Shown: positions 46,001 to 55,420, counted from the stretch's first letter. The stretch is DNA of 64,000 nucleotides from Okeania sp. SIO2C9 (GCF_010672455.1 NZ_JAAHGO010000012.1:116698-180697); one strand, 5' to 3'. The notes: generated from the sequence alone by a model not told the origin. A program made the numbers and translations.

Positions 46001-46636
46001 TTATTCCAAAATTCCCACAAGCACATCAACCAAAGCCTCCACATCCCCAGGAACTCTCAAAGAATCAATATTTTGCTGAATTAAACGTTGTTTTTTATCC
46101 AAAATACCAAATATCCAAAGTTCGCCCATAGTCACACAACCAAAAATTAAATCCTGTTCCGGTTCCCATTCAGATAATGCAATTAACTCCACAGCTAACT
46201 GCGTAAAACCTCGCGTCATATCCTCATGTTTTGCTTCAATTACTAACAGTTGAGAATTAGATTGTAGCAAGTAATCAAGATTACCCTTTAACCTTTCATT
46301 CACACTCAAAGGATATTCAATTCTGAGCTGACATTGACAGTACCGAGCAACCTCTAAGAGGTTGTCTGAGAAGTCCCTTATGCTACATCACTCGCCCCCT
46401 AAATCCCCCAAAATTGGGGGACTTTTACCAGCTAATAGATTCTTGTTCCCCCCATAATTGGGGCGCTAGGGGGGCAAAATTCAGTATTAAACAACTTTTC
46501 AAACATCCTCTATTCGCTGACGTAACTCTGGCAAACGTTCCAGTTGGCGATTTGAAGTAGGTAAAGACAATTTTGTTCTTTGGAAACTGTAGTTAAATTC
46601 AGCTAAAATATCGTCAATTTCATAAGTCAACTTCAT
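46001..46636 (-). pseudogene. Nuclease-like gene interrupted by a 150-bp element
   Basis: The 5' part starts ATG at 46634-46636 (MKLTYEIDDILAEFNYSFQR ... LPELRQRIE) and the 3' part resumes VARYCQCQLRIEYPLSVNER, then LLVIEAKHEDMTRGFTQLAV through to GDVEALVDVLVGILE. Excising 46357-46506 plus one CCTCTA joins RQRIE to VARYC in frame, giving 159 residues. The IEAKHED stretch suggests a PD-(D/E)xK-like fold. A short product from the internal ATG at 46309 is possible. Confidence 0.88.
46357..46506. mobile_element. 150-bp insertion with CCTCTA target duplication
   Basis: CCTCTA lies on both sides (46351-46356 and 46507-46512). Left end AGAGGTTGTCTGAGAAGT, right end ACTTTTCAAACAT, which are inverted relatives (GTTGTCTGAGAAG / GATGTTTGAAAAG). 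The interior holds CCCCAAAATTGGGG-type palindromes. Non-coding, so mobilised in trans if at all. Confidence 0.88.
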
Positions 46637-46790
46637 AATGGATAATGGATAATTGATAATGGATAATTACTTCTCCCTTTTAGGGAGAGGATTGACTAAA
46701 AGGAAAAAAATTATTTTCTCTTGGTCGAGGGGAGGCTTTTAACCTCAATTATTTAATTATTAATTATTCGATAATAATCAACCACATTAA
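46637..46790 (-). mobile_element. Family E element
   Basis: Inverted: AATGGATAATGGATAATT units, TACTTCTCCCTTTTAGGGAG hairpin, GGATTGACTAAAAGGAAA, then CTCAATTATTTAATTATTAA and TTATTCG. It begins right at the start codon of the broken nuclease-like gene, so it may have displaced that gene's promoter. Confidence 0.8.
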
Positions 46791-46805
46791 AAAAATGATA
46801 ACCCT

Positions 46806-46833
46806 GTAGGGACGTTCCATGGAACGTCCCTGC
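46806..46833. repeat. Palindrome TAGGGACGTTCCATGGAACG...
   Basis: GGGACGTTCC ATGGAACGTCCC is a perfect 22-bp palindrome of the type also nested at 42590. Lies downstream of the 46855 gene on the - strand. Confidence 0.7.
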
Positions 46834-46854
46834 AACATTATTACTATAATTTCA

Positions 46855-47157
46855 TCAATTTTCTCCTCCAAATCTCGCTAATAATTCGTCACGAGATAAG
46901 TGAGATAACTGTAAAATTGTCCTATTAAAATCTTCTTTTGGCAATCCCATAATCTGTTCAATAATTACCTCTAGTTGACTATCTAATTTGCCAAAGCGAA
47001 ATACAAGCAAGCTTTCGAGCATTTCTTGATACCCTTTTTGTCTTCTTAGTTGTATATCTAGTTGTATACCTCGTTGTATACCTTGTTGTCTTCCTTCTTG
47101 TTTTTCCAACTGAGTAACCTCTTCTAAAGGTTGAGTAAAAAGTAGTGATAATCTCAT
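46855..47157 (-). CDS. Short protein, partial tandem duplicate of the next gene's C-terminus
   Basis: 100 residues. MRLSLLFTQPLEEVTQLEKQ ... MLESLLVFRFGKLDSQLEVI ... LSRDELLARFGGEN repeats the last ~85 residues of the 300-residue protein encoded just upstream. The middle (GIQRGIQLDIQLRRQ) is expanded by a short DNA repeat (TTGTATACC). It overlaps that gene by 4 nt (ATGA), so it could be translated by coupling, or it may be a non-functional by-product. Confidence 0.6.
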   Translation of the reverse strand: MRLSLLFTQPLEEVTQLEKQEGRQQGIQRGIQLDIQLRRQKGYQEMLESLLVFRFGKLDSQLEVIIEQIMGLPKEDFNRTILQLSHLSRDELLARFGGEN

Positions 47158-48056
47158 TTCTCTCCTCCAAATCTAGCTAATAGTTCGTCACGAGATAGAC
47201 TATTTAACTGTAAAATTGTCCTATTAAAATCTTCTTTTGGCAACTCCATAATCTGTTGAATAATTACCTCTAGCTGGTTATCTAATTGGCCAAAGCGAAA
47301 CACAAGTAAGCTTTCAAGCATTTCTCGACGTTCTTCTTGTCTTCCCGACTGAGTAGCCTCTTCTAAACGTTGGGAAAAAAGTGGTGATAATCTCATAATT
47401 AACTCCCTATCTTCTGGATCTTTATCTGGATTTGCTTCTATATTACTCAGCAAATCTGCTAATAACAATAAAGCATTTTCTCGATGGATATTATCCTTGG
47501 GTAATGCTTCTAATTCATCAATAGCTTGAGACTGTACTTTTCCCCTACCTAATATTCTTAGCCATAGAGTTTCTGGAGTTTTTGGTAATTGATGAATCAC
47601 TACTATTGCTGTGCGGAAATATTCTCCTAAAAAGTAAATTCCCGAACACCAGTTTTCTTCATCTAAAGTAGCTTTAAATCCATTTAATATATTCTGAGAA
47701 GCTGTAGGAGTTAATATCCATAATTTCGGATAATCATCCATATAAATACGAGTTTTATTTCGGTTCGCTTCCCGTTTCATTTCTCCTTTAACTTCCAGTA
47801 ATTTGAGAAGACAACTATCAATTTCATCAGGGGTGACAGGATTACGATAAGGTTCAAATAAAGCTGAAGTTGTAGCCAAACTACCTAATAATCCTAATTC
47901 TTCTGGATTTCCTTGAAGTTGTGGTTGGGGTGAAAACCAAACATCTATTTGTCTAACCTCTCCTCGAACTTCACGGGGTGCTTTTACTTCCCCAATACTT
48001 GATAGTAATTCTTCTAAATATTGTTTGGCAAATTGATCGTGGGGAAATATAGTCAT
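47154..48056 (-). CDS. Uncharacterised cyanobacterial protein, Rpn-like C-terminus
   Basis: 300 residues. MTIFPHDQFAKQYLEELLSS, then VRGEVRQIDVWFSP and LKLLEVKGEMKREANR, may hold a PD-(D/E)xK-like core (Asp in QIDVWF). The C-terminal LESLLVFRFGQLDNQLEVII and FNRTILQLNSLSRDELLARF are shared with many Rpn/DUF4351-type cyanobacterial proteins. I cannot assign a function. ATG at 48054-48056. Its 3' third is duplicated downstream as the 46855 gene. Confidence 0.72.
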   Translation of the reverse strand: MTIFPHDQFAKQYLEELLSSIGEVKAPREVRGEVRQIDVWFSPQPQLQGNPEELGLLGSLATTSALFEPYRNPVTPDEIDSCLLKLLEVKGEMKREANRNKTRIYMDDYPKLWILTPTASQNILNGFKATLDEENWCSGIYFLGEYFRTAIVVIHQLPKTPETLWLRILGRGKVQSQAIDELEALPKDNIHRENALLLLADLLSNIEANPDKDPEDRELIMRLSPLFSQRLEEATQSGRQEERREMLESLLVFRFGQLDNQLEVIIQQIMELPKEDFNRTILQLNSLSRDELLARFGGEK

Positions 48057-48126
48057 TTTAGTTATTGTAGGAGGGAATAGGGAATAAAGAACAGTTGGAA
48101 CTATACCTCATAGATTAAAGAAATAC

Positions 48127-48275
48127 GGCGTTGCTGATTCTGGGTATGATGCAAGCCCCCCGAGCAAGCCAAAATTGGGGGGAATAAAACTCTAAAATCC
48201 CCCAAAATTGGGGGATGCGCGGGGGCTTGACCAGAAGCAAACAATCGCAAATTCATACTTCAATTCAGCAACGCC
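48127..48275. mobile_element. 149-bp MITE-like element with GGCGTTGCTGA ends
   Basis: Left GGCGTTGCTGATTC, right AATTCAGCAACGCC. The interior has two CCCCAAAATTGGGGG palindromes like those in the 46357 element. Non-coding. It lies between the two - strand genes at 47154 and 48283. Confidence 0.85.
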
Positions 48276-48282
48276 AGAAATA

Positions 48283-49389
48283 CTATAGCTTTTTCTTCTC
48301 AAATTTTTCATAACATAGACGCATTACTTCAATAGGATAGCCACCACTTGTTTTAATAATCTCTAAAATCTCATCCTCACTAAACTTAATTTCTTGATAT
48401 TCTTGCTCTAAAAAATCAGCCTGAAGGCGACTTTCAATAAAAGCACGAATAGTTTCCTCATTCCAGGGTTCCAGATATTCTTCAATACAAATATTTTTAA
48501 ATGGAGAAGTTTTATCCCCGCTATCTGGAAATAAAATATCTAGTCTTTTAGAAGCAGCAACTACCAAACGTAAAGGAGGAACAATATCATTTGCTAAAGC
48601 GCGTAACTGACTACGAAGTTGATTAGTAAACCAGTCATAACTCATATTTTCTACCACATCAAGCAATAGTAAAATTCGATATTTCTTGATATTTCTATTT
48701 AATTTATAACCACTACACTTTTCAATACCAACTTCATCACAAAGTGCTGCATAAAAATCATCATCACTATGAATATGCTGCAAATCTATATATATTGGCC
48801 TTCGAGGTTGCCGGAGATACTGAGTAGCTTTTTGAGCGATCGCCTTCAACAGAGAAGATTTTCCCACTCCACTATTGCCAATAATAGCAATACTACTACC
48901 ACTATTAAGTACCTCAAAAATTCTATTAATTTCTCGCTCTCTATTAAAAAATAATTTTGGATTATCTATAATTCCTGTCAATGGAATAAAAGGATTAGAA
49001 ACTTGTTGTTGAGATTCTGGTAAAACATCAAAATTGTTAACAGTAGAAACTTTTTGTGGAAATTCTGTTAAAATATCAGGATTTTCTTTTCGAGTATACC
49101 AAGTTTCATATTCTCTTTTCAGCCAATTGAAGATTTCTTTATATTTACCTTTTCTATCATGGTCTATATCTTTACAAATAATTTTTAATTGACGAAAAAC
49201 TGCTTTTCTGTAGTACCCAAGTGTGTCTTTCGAGTAATTGCTAAGGAATTGCTCGCGAAATTTTTCTTCCGTCAAATTTTCATTTTTTATGTCAAATCTC
49301 TTTAAAAAAAATTCTCTATCTTCACCCTTCAAATCAGCTTCCTTAGCAATAGTTATCAAAAATTTATCCCACTGTTCAAAGTTCCTCAT
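48283..49389 (-). CDS. STAND/AAA-type P-loop NTPase with helical N-terminal domain
   Basis: 368 residues. The N-terminal ~100 residues are helical and charged (FEQWDKFLITIAKEADLKGE, YRKAVFRQLKIICKDID) and form a separate domain, followed by a linker. From ~140: PKLFFNREREINRIFEVL, Walker A AIIGNSGVGKSSLLKAI, and Walker B ILLLLDVVENM. The C-terminal EEYLEPWNEETIRAFIES and GGYPIEVMRLCYEKF suit a STAND/AAA_16 lid. There is no large effector or sensor repeat, so it is a minimal member. It may sense stress or phage by nucleotide-driven assembly (inference). Its upstream spacer carries repeated TTACCC/GGGTAA sites. Confidence 0.78.
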   Translation of the reverse strand: MRNFEQWDKFLITIAKEADLKGEDREFFLKRFDIKNENLTEEKFREQFLSNYSKDTLGYYRKAVFRQLKIICKDIDHDRKGKYKEIFNWLKREYETWYTRKENPDILTEFPQKVSTVNNFDVLPESQQQVSNPFIPLTGIIDNPKLFFNREREINRIFEVLNSGSSIAIIGNSGVGKSSLLKAIAQKATQYLRQPRRPIYIDLQHIHSDDDFYAALCDEVGIEKCSGYKLNRNIKKYRILLLLDVVENMSYDWFTNQLRSQLRALANDIVPPLRLVVAASKRLDILFPDSGDKTSPFKNICIEEYLEPWNEETIRAFIESRLQADFLEQEYQEIKFSEDEILEIIKTSGGYPIEVMRLCYEKFEKKKL

Positions 49390-49448
49390 CAGTCTAATTT
49401 GTACTTTCTCTTCATTGAGTATAGCTGAAAATGTGCTTTTTCACAAAA

Positions 49449-49514
49449 GGGTAAATTATTTACCCCAAATCACCTCAAATTACCCCAAATTACTCTTAAT
49501 TAAAATTAGGGTAA
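49449..49514. promoter_or_regulatory. Candidate operator array of GGGTAA/TTACCC sites
   Basis: GGGTAAATTATTTACCC (49450-49466) is a perfect palindrome around a 3-base centre. It overlaps a 10-bp iteration, TACCCCAAAT at 49461 and 49481 with variants at 49471 and 49491, and GGGTAAAG follows at 49508. The cluster sits between the NTPase gene (leftward) and the small zinc-ribbon gene (rightward), so it could control both. Regulator unknown. Confidence 0.5.
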
Positions 49515-49592
49515 AGTCAAAAAGTCTACCGTATAGTCAAATAAAAATTAGATATCCTGAAATTGTAGATTAATTTTAGGAACAAAAAAATT

Positions 49593-49790
49593 ATGCAAAA
49601 AGAATGTAACCAAAATAATTGTTTGTGGGTAAAAGATAACAACAACGGCAACCACTATATGTGTCTTAAGTGTGGTAGAGAACGTTGGTTAAATAAGAGG
49701 AGATGGAAACTATCTGTACTATTAATTCTACTTAAATCTGGATTATTTATTGTACTCAAAACAGTGTTATCAGCACTTTTTCTGGATTGA
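49593..49790 (+). CDS. Small protein with zinc-ribbon-like Cys motif and membrane helix
   Basis: 65 residues. MQKECNQNNCLWVKDNN, then HYMCLKCGRERW, gives a CxxxxC...CxxC arrangement that could bind zinc, and LSVLLILLKSGLFIVLKTVL is a likely membrane helix. Start ATG at 49593; the frame is closed by TGA in clean non-repeat DNA. Divergent from the NTPase gene and sharing its putative operator. Unknown family. Confidence 0.5.
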   Translation: MQKECNQNNCLWVKDNNNGNHYMCLKCGRERWLNKRRWKLSVLLILLKSGLFIVLKTVLSALFLD

Positions 49791-49947
49791 AATTCCGTGA
49801 ATAAACAAACATTAAAATCAGAGTTAAGTGGGTCGGTCTAATTAAAGGTTAAAAAAATTGTAGGGGCAGGTTTAACCGAAAGCTTTGACGTAAAGCGCGG
49901 TCTATATCTAAAAATCCGCCCTCTAATATTGCTCAGAAGTCACGAGA

Positions 49948-50082
49948 TTCAGAAATAGAATAGGGGAAAAAGCGGATGCGACCCCGCGACGACGTTAGTC
50001 GCAAGCGGTCAGACCCCGCGCCGCCGTCAGGCGCAAGGGAATGCTGACCAAGAGAGGGAACGCGCACCAAGCAGGTTGAAAT
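49948..50082 (+). repeat. Family D dispersed repeat
   Basis: AGAAATAGAATAGGGGAAA, GCGGATGCGACCCCGCGACG, GCGCCGCCGTCAGGCGCAAG and AACGCGCACCAAGCAGGT. Longer than the 2561 copy by an extra GC-rich insert. The rest of 49791-50120 holds no gene. Confidence 0.75.
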
Positions 50083-50120
50083 TTTCTCCCCCACTCCCCT
50101 ACTCCCTAGCCAAATGGGAA

Positions 50121-51488
50121 CTAAGCTCGCAAAACAAAGTCGTCTGCAGTTAAAGTTACATCAGTACCTACATTAGCAAACTCGGCACCATTACCAAAAC
50201 CTTCTGCGGTGCCATTTGGATTATAGAATACACTACCAGTTACAGTATTCTGAACAATTAAAGCTTCAGAAGTAGCAGCAGCTTCATCCGATTCAACCAC
50301 AGCAAATTCACCATCAACACTAAATCCTGCTTCAGCATCACTTTGGAGCGCAGCAAAAGTAGTCTTGTCAAGGAGTATCAAATCTTCTTGCTCTTGATTG
50401 AAGTCAGTAATTGTATCTACACCTACATCATCCGTCGAAAATGTATCATTAGTGTTGAAGATAAAGCGGTCTTTACTTGCACCACCAATGAGAGTATCGT
50501 CGCCAGCACCACCATTGATGCGATCGCGACCTTGACCACCACTTAAAATATCATCACCATCACCACCAAGCAGAATATCGTTCCCAGTCCGACCTGCCAA
50601 AATATCATCGTCATCACCACCTCTGAGTAGGTCACTACCATTACCACCAACTAACCAGTCTCTTCCACCACGACCATTTAAAGTATCATTACCTCCAAGA
50701 CCGGAGAGAAAATCCTCTGTCTCGAAACCGTCGATAAGCTCGCTGTCAGAACTACCGACCGTATTTTGTAAAACACTGATGCGCGCTATTTCATTACCTT
50801 CACCATCATCTTCTGTGGTGAAATCAGCGTCAGGACGTGCTTGTAAAATATTCCCTTCTTCGTCGCTCTCTTCTCGCACACTGCCAATAAAACCAGGGTG
50901 TAACATAACAGTTCCATCTTCATCTACTCCTGTATCTGGAGCTTCTTGACCTAGCGCTGCTGTATTGTCAGGATCTTCGTCATTTAATTCTGTTCCTGCA
51001 TCCCAGATATCTGTTCCATTAGCAACAAAATCTAGTCCTAAGAAATTTCCATTGTCATCAAAAATTTCAAACCTAGTAGGATTTCCATTACCAGTGAAGG
51101 CATCATTACTAGGTAAGATCATGGAAGCATAACTAAAGTATCTGTCCTGACTTTCATCTACGGTAAATCCCTCAACACCAATGTCTCCTTGGAAAAAATC
51201 CCTAAAATTGCTCCCCTCAACAACTGGCCCTTGAACTATTCCTTGAACAGTACCAGCTCCACTATCGTCAAATTCAGTAGATAAAGTAGTTGTAAATTCA
51301 CCTGTTGGTTCGATAATAGCATCTTCAGCTAACCTTTCCAAACCAGGAGTAGCAGCTTCACTTGGATCTGAATTAAAAAGGTCAAAGTTTCCATCATGAA
51401 AACCCACCCACATCTGAGATAGGAATATACTGCTCTCTGCACTTTCTCCAGAAGCTACATTCTCAACTAAAACTGTAATATCAGCCAT
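50121..51488 (-). CDS. Spondin-domain protein with RTX calcium-binding repeats
   Basis: 455 residues, acidic. The N-terminal ~200 residues ([54 protein letters not shown]) match spondin-N type domains often found in secreted bacterial proteins. Residues ~270-360 are nonapeptide RTX repeats ([40 protein letters not shown]), which bind calcium and form a beta-roll. The C-terminal [20 protein letters not shown] is the usual flanking module. No Sec signal peptide, so type I secretion is expected, possibly through the TolC-type channel at the left edge. ATG at 51486-51488. Confidence 0.88.
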   Translation of the reverse strand: MADITVLVENVASGESAESSIFLSQMWVGFHDGNFDLFNSDPSEAATPGLERLAEDAIIEPTGEFTTTLSTEFDDSGAGTVQGIVQGPVVEGSNFRDFFQGDIGVEGFTVDESQDRYFSYASMILPSNDAFTGNGNPTRFEIFDDNGNFLGLDFVANGTDIWDAGTELNDEDPDNTAALGQEAPDTGVDEDGTVMLHPGFIGSVREESDEEGNILQARPDADFTTEDDGEGNEIARISVLQNTVGSSDSELIDGFETEDFLSGLGGNDTLNGRGGRDWLVGGNGSDLLRGGDDDDILAGRTGNDILLGGDGDDILSGGQGRDRINGGAGDDTLIGGASKDRFIFNTNDTFSTDDVGVDTITDFNQEQEDLILLDKTTFAALQSDAEAGFSVDGEFAVVESDEAAATSEALIVQNTVTGSVFYNPNGTAEGFGNGAEFANVGTDVTLTADDFVLRA

Positions 51489-51850
51489 AAATTTTTTTCC
51501 TCAGTAATGACTAGATTGATCCACAAGAGTTTAGCATAGCAAATACAATTTGTGAACAGATAGGATATATTTTTGCCTAGTTTTGATACATATCAACTAA
51601 TTGAACTTGATTCAAATCAACTAATTCAGGCTCAATTGAAATGGAAAAAAATAAAAATAATATCTAAAAAAATAAAATTAATTTAGTTTCTACTAAAAAA
51701 AATATTTGACGCTGCTGAATACAATGTAAGTGTCAGAATGGTACCAAATCATAGCAAATCTCAAAAACTTTTCTATGTTTTCTTGAGCGGGGGAGTGGGG
51801 AAGATGGAGAGATGGGGAAATGGAGAGTGGGAGTAGTAAACATAAGAATA

Positions 51851-52013
51851 ATATCAAATCCGGTAGCATCGGTGTAATTAGATGGTGAGATGGGGAGATG
51901 GGGAGTTAGAGAGATAGGGAGATAGGGAGATAGGGAGATGGGGAGTGAGAGAAATATTTGGTAATGGTTGAAGATGGAAGATTTTTTTATACCGAATTAA
52001 ACGGATTTGATAT
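51851..52013. mobile_element. Family B MITE-like element
   Basis: Ends ATATCAAATCCGGTAGCATC and CGAATTAAACGGATTTGATAT (first bases of the right end vary). The interior is mostly GGGAGATGGGGAGATAGG repeats. Confidence 0.82.
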
Positions 52014-52143
52014 AATATACACTTACTGGCTAATAATAGCTATTAACATCATTGAATCTTACTAATTACTAAATCATTGAAGTTTTGCATAAGTATAGAA
52101 TTCTTTTTGAGGAGTGCGTTAACGAAGTCAGAAGTCAGAAGTT

Positions 52144-52282
52144 ATATCAAATCCGGTAGCATCGGTGTTATTCAGTCTTTAAAGATAAGAGTCTATACTG
52201 TAGGGGCGAATGGCCATTCGCCCTTACCGATTGTATGACTATCAACAGAATTATATTACTCCGAAGCCAACGGATTTGATAT
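52144..52282. mobile_element. Family B MITE-like element, complete copy
   Basis: ATATCAAATCCGGTAGCATC to GAAGCCAACGGATTTGATAT, 139 bp. It contains GGGGCGAATGGCCATTCGCCC-type palindrome halves. It serves as the reference for the copies at 14192 and 15154. Confidence 0.87.
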
Positions 52283-52875
52283 TAGAAGTCAGAAGTTAAC
52301 CCACCCCTAGTCCCTCCCCCGACCGTGGAGGGGAAGTAGGGGATTTGAGAAAAGCTCCAAAAACCCGATCGCCTTAAAAGGCGGGGTTGCGCGACCCATA
52401 TTATTTTGATAAAAAGGATATTTTAACCCTTGCTATATAGCAATCCTAAATGATTTGTAAAAAATCTAAGGATATATAAAAACTCTGAAACTTTTACCGA
52501 AAAATTGTGGGTATGCGCCTCCCCTTGATCGGGGATAATAAATAAAATTTTTCATCTCTTTGTCAATCCTATCCGTTTCCAAGGAGAGGTAATTATTAAT
52601 TATTCATTATTAGTTCTTCATTATTGAACCTTGTTCCCTAAATTCAAAGATATTTTTACCTGCAACTGAAATAGGATTGCTATAGCAAGGAACGAGTTGG
52701 TTAGGAAATAGACTGATGATCAAACCTAGAAATCCTTTTTCCACTCTTGCCTGTTCCCTCACACCGAGTGCGCTACCAGATGCTAGGTTGGCTTGCGAAT
52801 GCACCCACAGGTGGCGCTTTGTTCAGACCTCTGTCGCACCCCGCGGTGTCGCACCGCTGTTCCCTGCTATATGAA

Positions 52876-53778
52876 TCAAGCTACAGATTCAGATTGAACT
52901 GTTACTCTTTCCACTTCTAAACAAACTTGCTCTACTGTCGGAGTAAAACCCAGGAATAGCTGCACCTTTTTTGCAAATTCTTCTGGGTTACCACTGACAT
53001 AGAAGTTAGTACAGTGTGGAGGGTGATCGCTTAATATCCCCAAACGTTGAAGTTCCCGAGCAGCAGTGCTAACAACAGCAATGGCAGGGTCTACTATCTG
53101 TACTGAATTGCCTAAAATTTGTCTAAATAGATGAAGTAGATGGGGATAGTGGGTACAACCTAAGATCAGGGTATCTATCTGTTGTGCAATTAGGGGTTTC
53201 AGATATTGTTGCACTACTTCAAAAGTATACACATCATTAATGCGGCCTTGTTCAATTAATGGTACTAAAGCAGGTGCTCCTACTTGAAATACTAAAACTG
53301 AAGGATCTAATTTAAGAATAGTATTTAGATAAGCATTGCTGTTGACTGTCTGTCGAGTGGCGATGACACCTATTTTTTTGTTCCCTCTGTTGACAACTGT
53401 ATTTGCACCAGGTTCAATCATACCAATAATGGGAAAATTGTATTCAACTGCTACTCGATCTATTGCTGCAGCAGTAGCAGTATTGCAGGCAACGATCGCC
53501 ATTTTTACGCCTTGATTTTGCATCCATGTTAGCACTTGCCGTACAAATAGTACGATTTCTTCCTGAGATTTTGTACCATAGGGGAGTCGTGCTGTATCAG
53601 CAAAATATATAAAGGTCTCTCTGGAGAGTTGGCGATATGATTCTTTTAAGACACCAATTCCACCCACACCACTATCAAAGATGCCAATTGGATTTCTCTG
53701 TAGTTGTCTAGATTGAGTTTGCCCTAGGTAAGAGGTAATATATTTACCCTTATTAAATTGATAAAAAATATTTGTCAT
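52876..53778 (-). CDS. murI: Glutamate racemase
   Basis: 300 residues from ATG at 53776-53778; a TTG 14 codons upstream is unlikely. NPIGIFDSGVGGIGVLKESY (Asp-Ser of the active site), IYFADTARLPYGTKS, VACNTATAAAID (first catalytic Cys) and LGCTHYPHLLHLF (second catalytic Cys) identify it. It interconverts L- and D-glutamate for peptidoglycan. The N-terminus has ~30 extra residues (NIFYQFNKGKYITSYLGQTQ) before the core, so a start at a later codon is possible. No neighbours in the same pathway. Confidence 0.96.
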   Translation of the reverse strand: MTNIFYQFNKGKYITSYLGQTQSRQLQRNPIGIFDSGVGGIGVLKESYRQLSRETFIYFADTARLPYGTKSQEEIVLFVRQVLTWMQNQGVKMAIVACNTATAAAIDRVAVEYNFPIIGMIEPGANTVVNRGNKKIGVIATRQTVNSNAYLNTILKLDPSVLVFQVGAPALVPLIEQGRINDVYTFEVVQQYLKPLIAQQIDTLILGCTHYPHLLHLFRQILGNSVQIVDPAIAVVSTAARELQRLGILSDHPPHCTNFYVSGNPEEFAKKVQLFLGFTPTVEQVCLEVERVTVQSESVA

Positions 53779-54112
53779 CGTTACAATAGAATTGACAAAA
53801 AATAGTAGGTTTGGAGCCAAACCTTGCTAAATAGGAATAAATTAGGGTTAGCATCTATGATTTGCTGCTGACCCTTTACCTTTAAGCACTATAGTGTTGA
53901 TCGAAACCGGATTTAGTATGAATCTTAAATCTAATTATTGAAATTACTCGTCCTGGTCAAAAGTTGTTTTTTTAAAGTCACAAGTCAATTTAGAGGTATT
54001 TCTCATGGAAAACACTAGGGCAAAAATTTTACTTATGGTAATAGACAGGTAGGTTAGGACTTATGCTGATGATGATCCGAATGTTTTTCCTGCTGTTCCC
54101 AGATCCGGTTTC

Positions 54113-54280
54113 ATATCAAATCCGGTTGAATACTTATTATATACTGGGGAGTAGGGGAGTAGGGGACTGGGGGAGTGGGGGAGTGGGGGAGTGGGTCCGA
54201 TTAAATATTGAAGTAATTTAAGAAGGTATAAACAGATATTATATAACCAGATTCTATGTGCAATTAACCGGATTTGATAT
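54113..54280. mobile_element. Family B MITE-like element
   Basis: ATATCAAATCCGGTTGAATA to TTAACCGGATTTGATAT. The interior is dominated by GGGGAGTAGGGGAGTAGG and GGGAGTGGGGGAGTGG runs. Confidence 0.82.
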
Positions 54281-54287
54281 CACTACT

Positions 54288-54568
54288 ATAGAACCCATTT
54301 GATAGCTATCTATTTATATAGTTAAAGATAGGGAGATGGGAAAATGGGGAGATGGGAATATTTTTTTACCTGCTTGGTGCGCGTTTCCTTCTCTTGGTCG
54401 GCGTTCCCATGGGGAGGAAACCGTTCCCTACGGGACGCTTCGCGAACGCCGGGTCGCATCCGTTTTTTCCCCTATTCTCGTTCCTGAATTTCCTGACTTG
54501 ACCAGGACTGAATTCTGAGTTCTATGCCAAAAGCACATACCGCGTGCAAAGATATCAAATGGGTTCTA
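54288..54568. mobile_element. Family C MITE-like element containing family D sequence
   Basis: ATAGAACCCATTTGATAG to ATATCAAATGGGTTCTA. Family D sequence in inverted orientation (CCTGCTTGGTGCGCG ... GGGTCGCATCCG) occupies its middle, a second case of nesting. Confidence 0.8.
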
Positions 54569-54599
54569 CTGAGAAGTATTTGATTTAGTTCTTTCAACA

Positions 54600-54801
54600 A
54601 TTAATAATGAATAATGAATAATGAATAATTACCTCTCCATGAATTGAAGAGGATTGACAAATTCATGAAAATTTTTCTTCACAGGAGTCGATTGGATATG
54701 GCTCCGAGACCTCGCCATCCCACCCTACGGGAAGCTCCGAAGATCGACCGCTTATTATCCCCTATCCAAGGGGAGGCGCATACCCACAATTTTTCGGTAA
54801 A
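54600..54801 (-). mobile_element. Family E element with GC-rich module
   Basis: Inverted: AATAATGAATAATGAATAATT heptamer-like units (variant), TACCTCTCCATGAATTGAAG, then TCGATTGGATATGGCTCCGA ... GAAGATCGACCGC (module bounded by TCGA.../...TCGACC), CCCCTATCCAAGGGGAGG and ACAATTTTTCGGTAAA. Confidence 0.82.
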
Positions 54802-55181
54802 TAAGGAATTTTACTCTATTTTATGAATTAAGTAATTCTAAGGCATTTTATTAATAATCAATATTCTTTAGCTAATAATTTTGATTGATATTCACAGATG
54901 TCTAATACTTTTTTATTTAAAATTGCTATTAATGGTTTTAAGTTATCATCTATAAATATTTTTTTATGCATAATTATATAGAGATAAATCGCCCAAGATA
55001 ATTTGATAAAAATTCAGAGAAAGATTATTTTTAGGTAAAGAAAAGGTTAAGTATATGATGAAAACTATAAAGAAATTTATAGATTTTATATGTTAGTTTA
55101 GTATAAATACTTAAGTTGAAGTAAAATGGAAAAATAAATAGTTGATAATTGTTGTAAAATATGTTTATATTTTTCTTTGGT

Positions 55182-55420
55182 GAATTCAAGAATATTGGCA
55201 ATTAACTCTTCAACAAATAGGCAAAGGTATATTTGATTGGAATATCAAGAAAAAGGAAATATTTTATTCCACAAACAGAAAAGCAATTTATCGGACCTTC
55301 TGACAAATAAATTTTCCACTTAGTTTTAAGGTTATAGAGGTCAGTAATGCTAAACAGGTTTGGGAGTAAACTCAGGTTATTCATCCTCAATTAGTAATGC
55401 TTTGATTGAATTAAATTAAA
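55182..55420 (+). pseudogene. Degenerate PAS-domain remnant
   Basis: On the + strand, QQIGKGIFDWNIKKKEIFYS in one frame looks like the GIWDWD-type PAS core and is followed by NRKAIYRTF and a stop; further on VWE, stop, TQVIHPQL resembles the later EW-x-x-RVHPDD segment. Several stops break it. Probably the relic of a sensor domain, perhaps once fused to the kinase that follows at 55577. Confidence 0.45.

Larger units (their letters stand above)
51489..52875. other. Spacer with three elements
   Basis: Family B copies at 51851-52013 and 52144-52282, a GGGGAGATGGGGAG run (51890-51945), the inverted GACCCATATTATTTTGA repeat (52395-52415), a family E copy at 52497-52612 (TTACCGAAAAATTGTGGG to TTCATTATTGAAC), and a GC-rich TCGCACCCCGCGGTGTCGCA block near 52832. 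A short frame at 52610-52804 is repeat-derived. No supported gene. Confidence 0.65.
53779..55181. other. Spacer with family B, C, D and E elements
   Basis: Family B (54113-54280), then family C (54288-54568) with an inverted family D copy (54368-54488) nested inside, then family E with the GC-rich module (54600-54801, inverted). 54802-55181 is AT-rich with no feature I can name. Confidence 0.68.

Noticed and set aside
52610-52804. A 64-codon frame on the - strand before murI
   Set aside because: Made of repeat-derived and low-complexity spacer sequence; no homology recognised and it begins in a GC-rich repeat.
55202-55390. A 62-codon - strand frame
   Set aside because: It is antisense to the PAS-like trace and has no features of a real protein.
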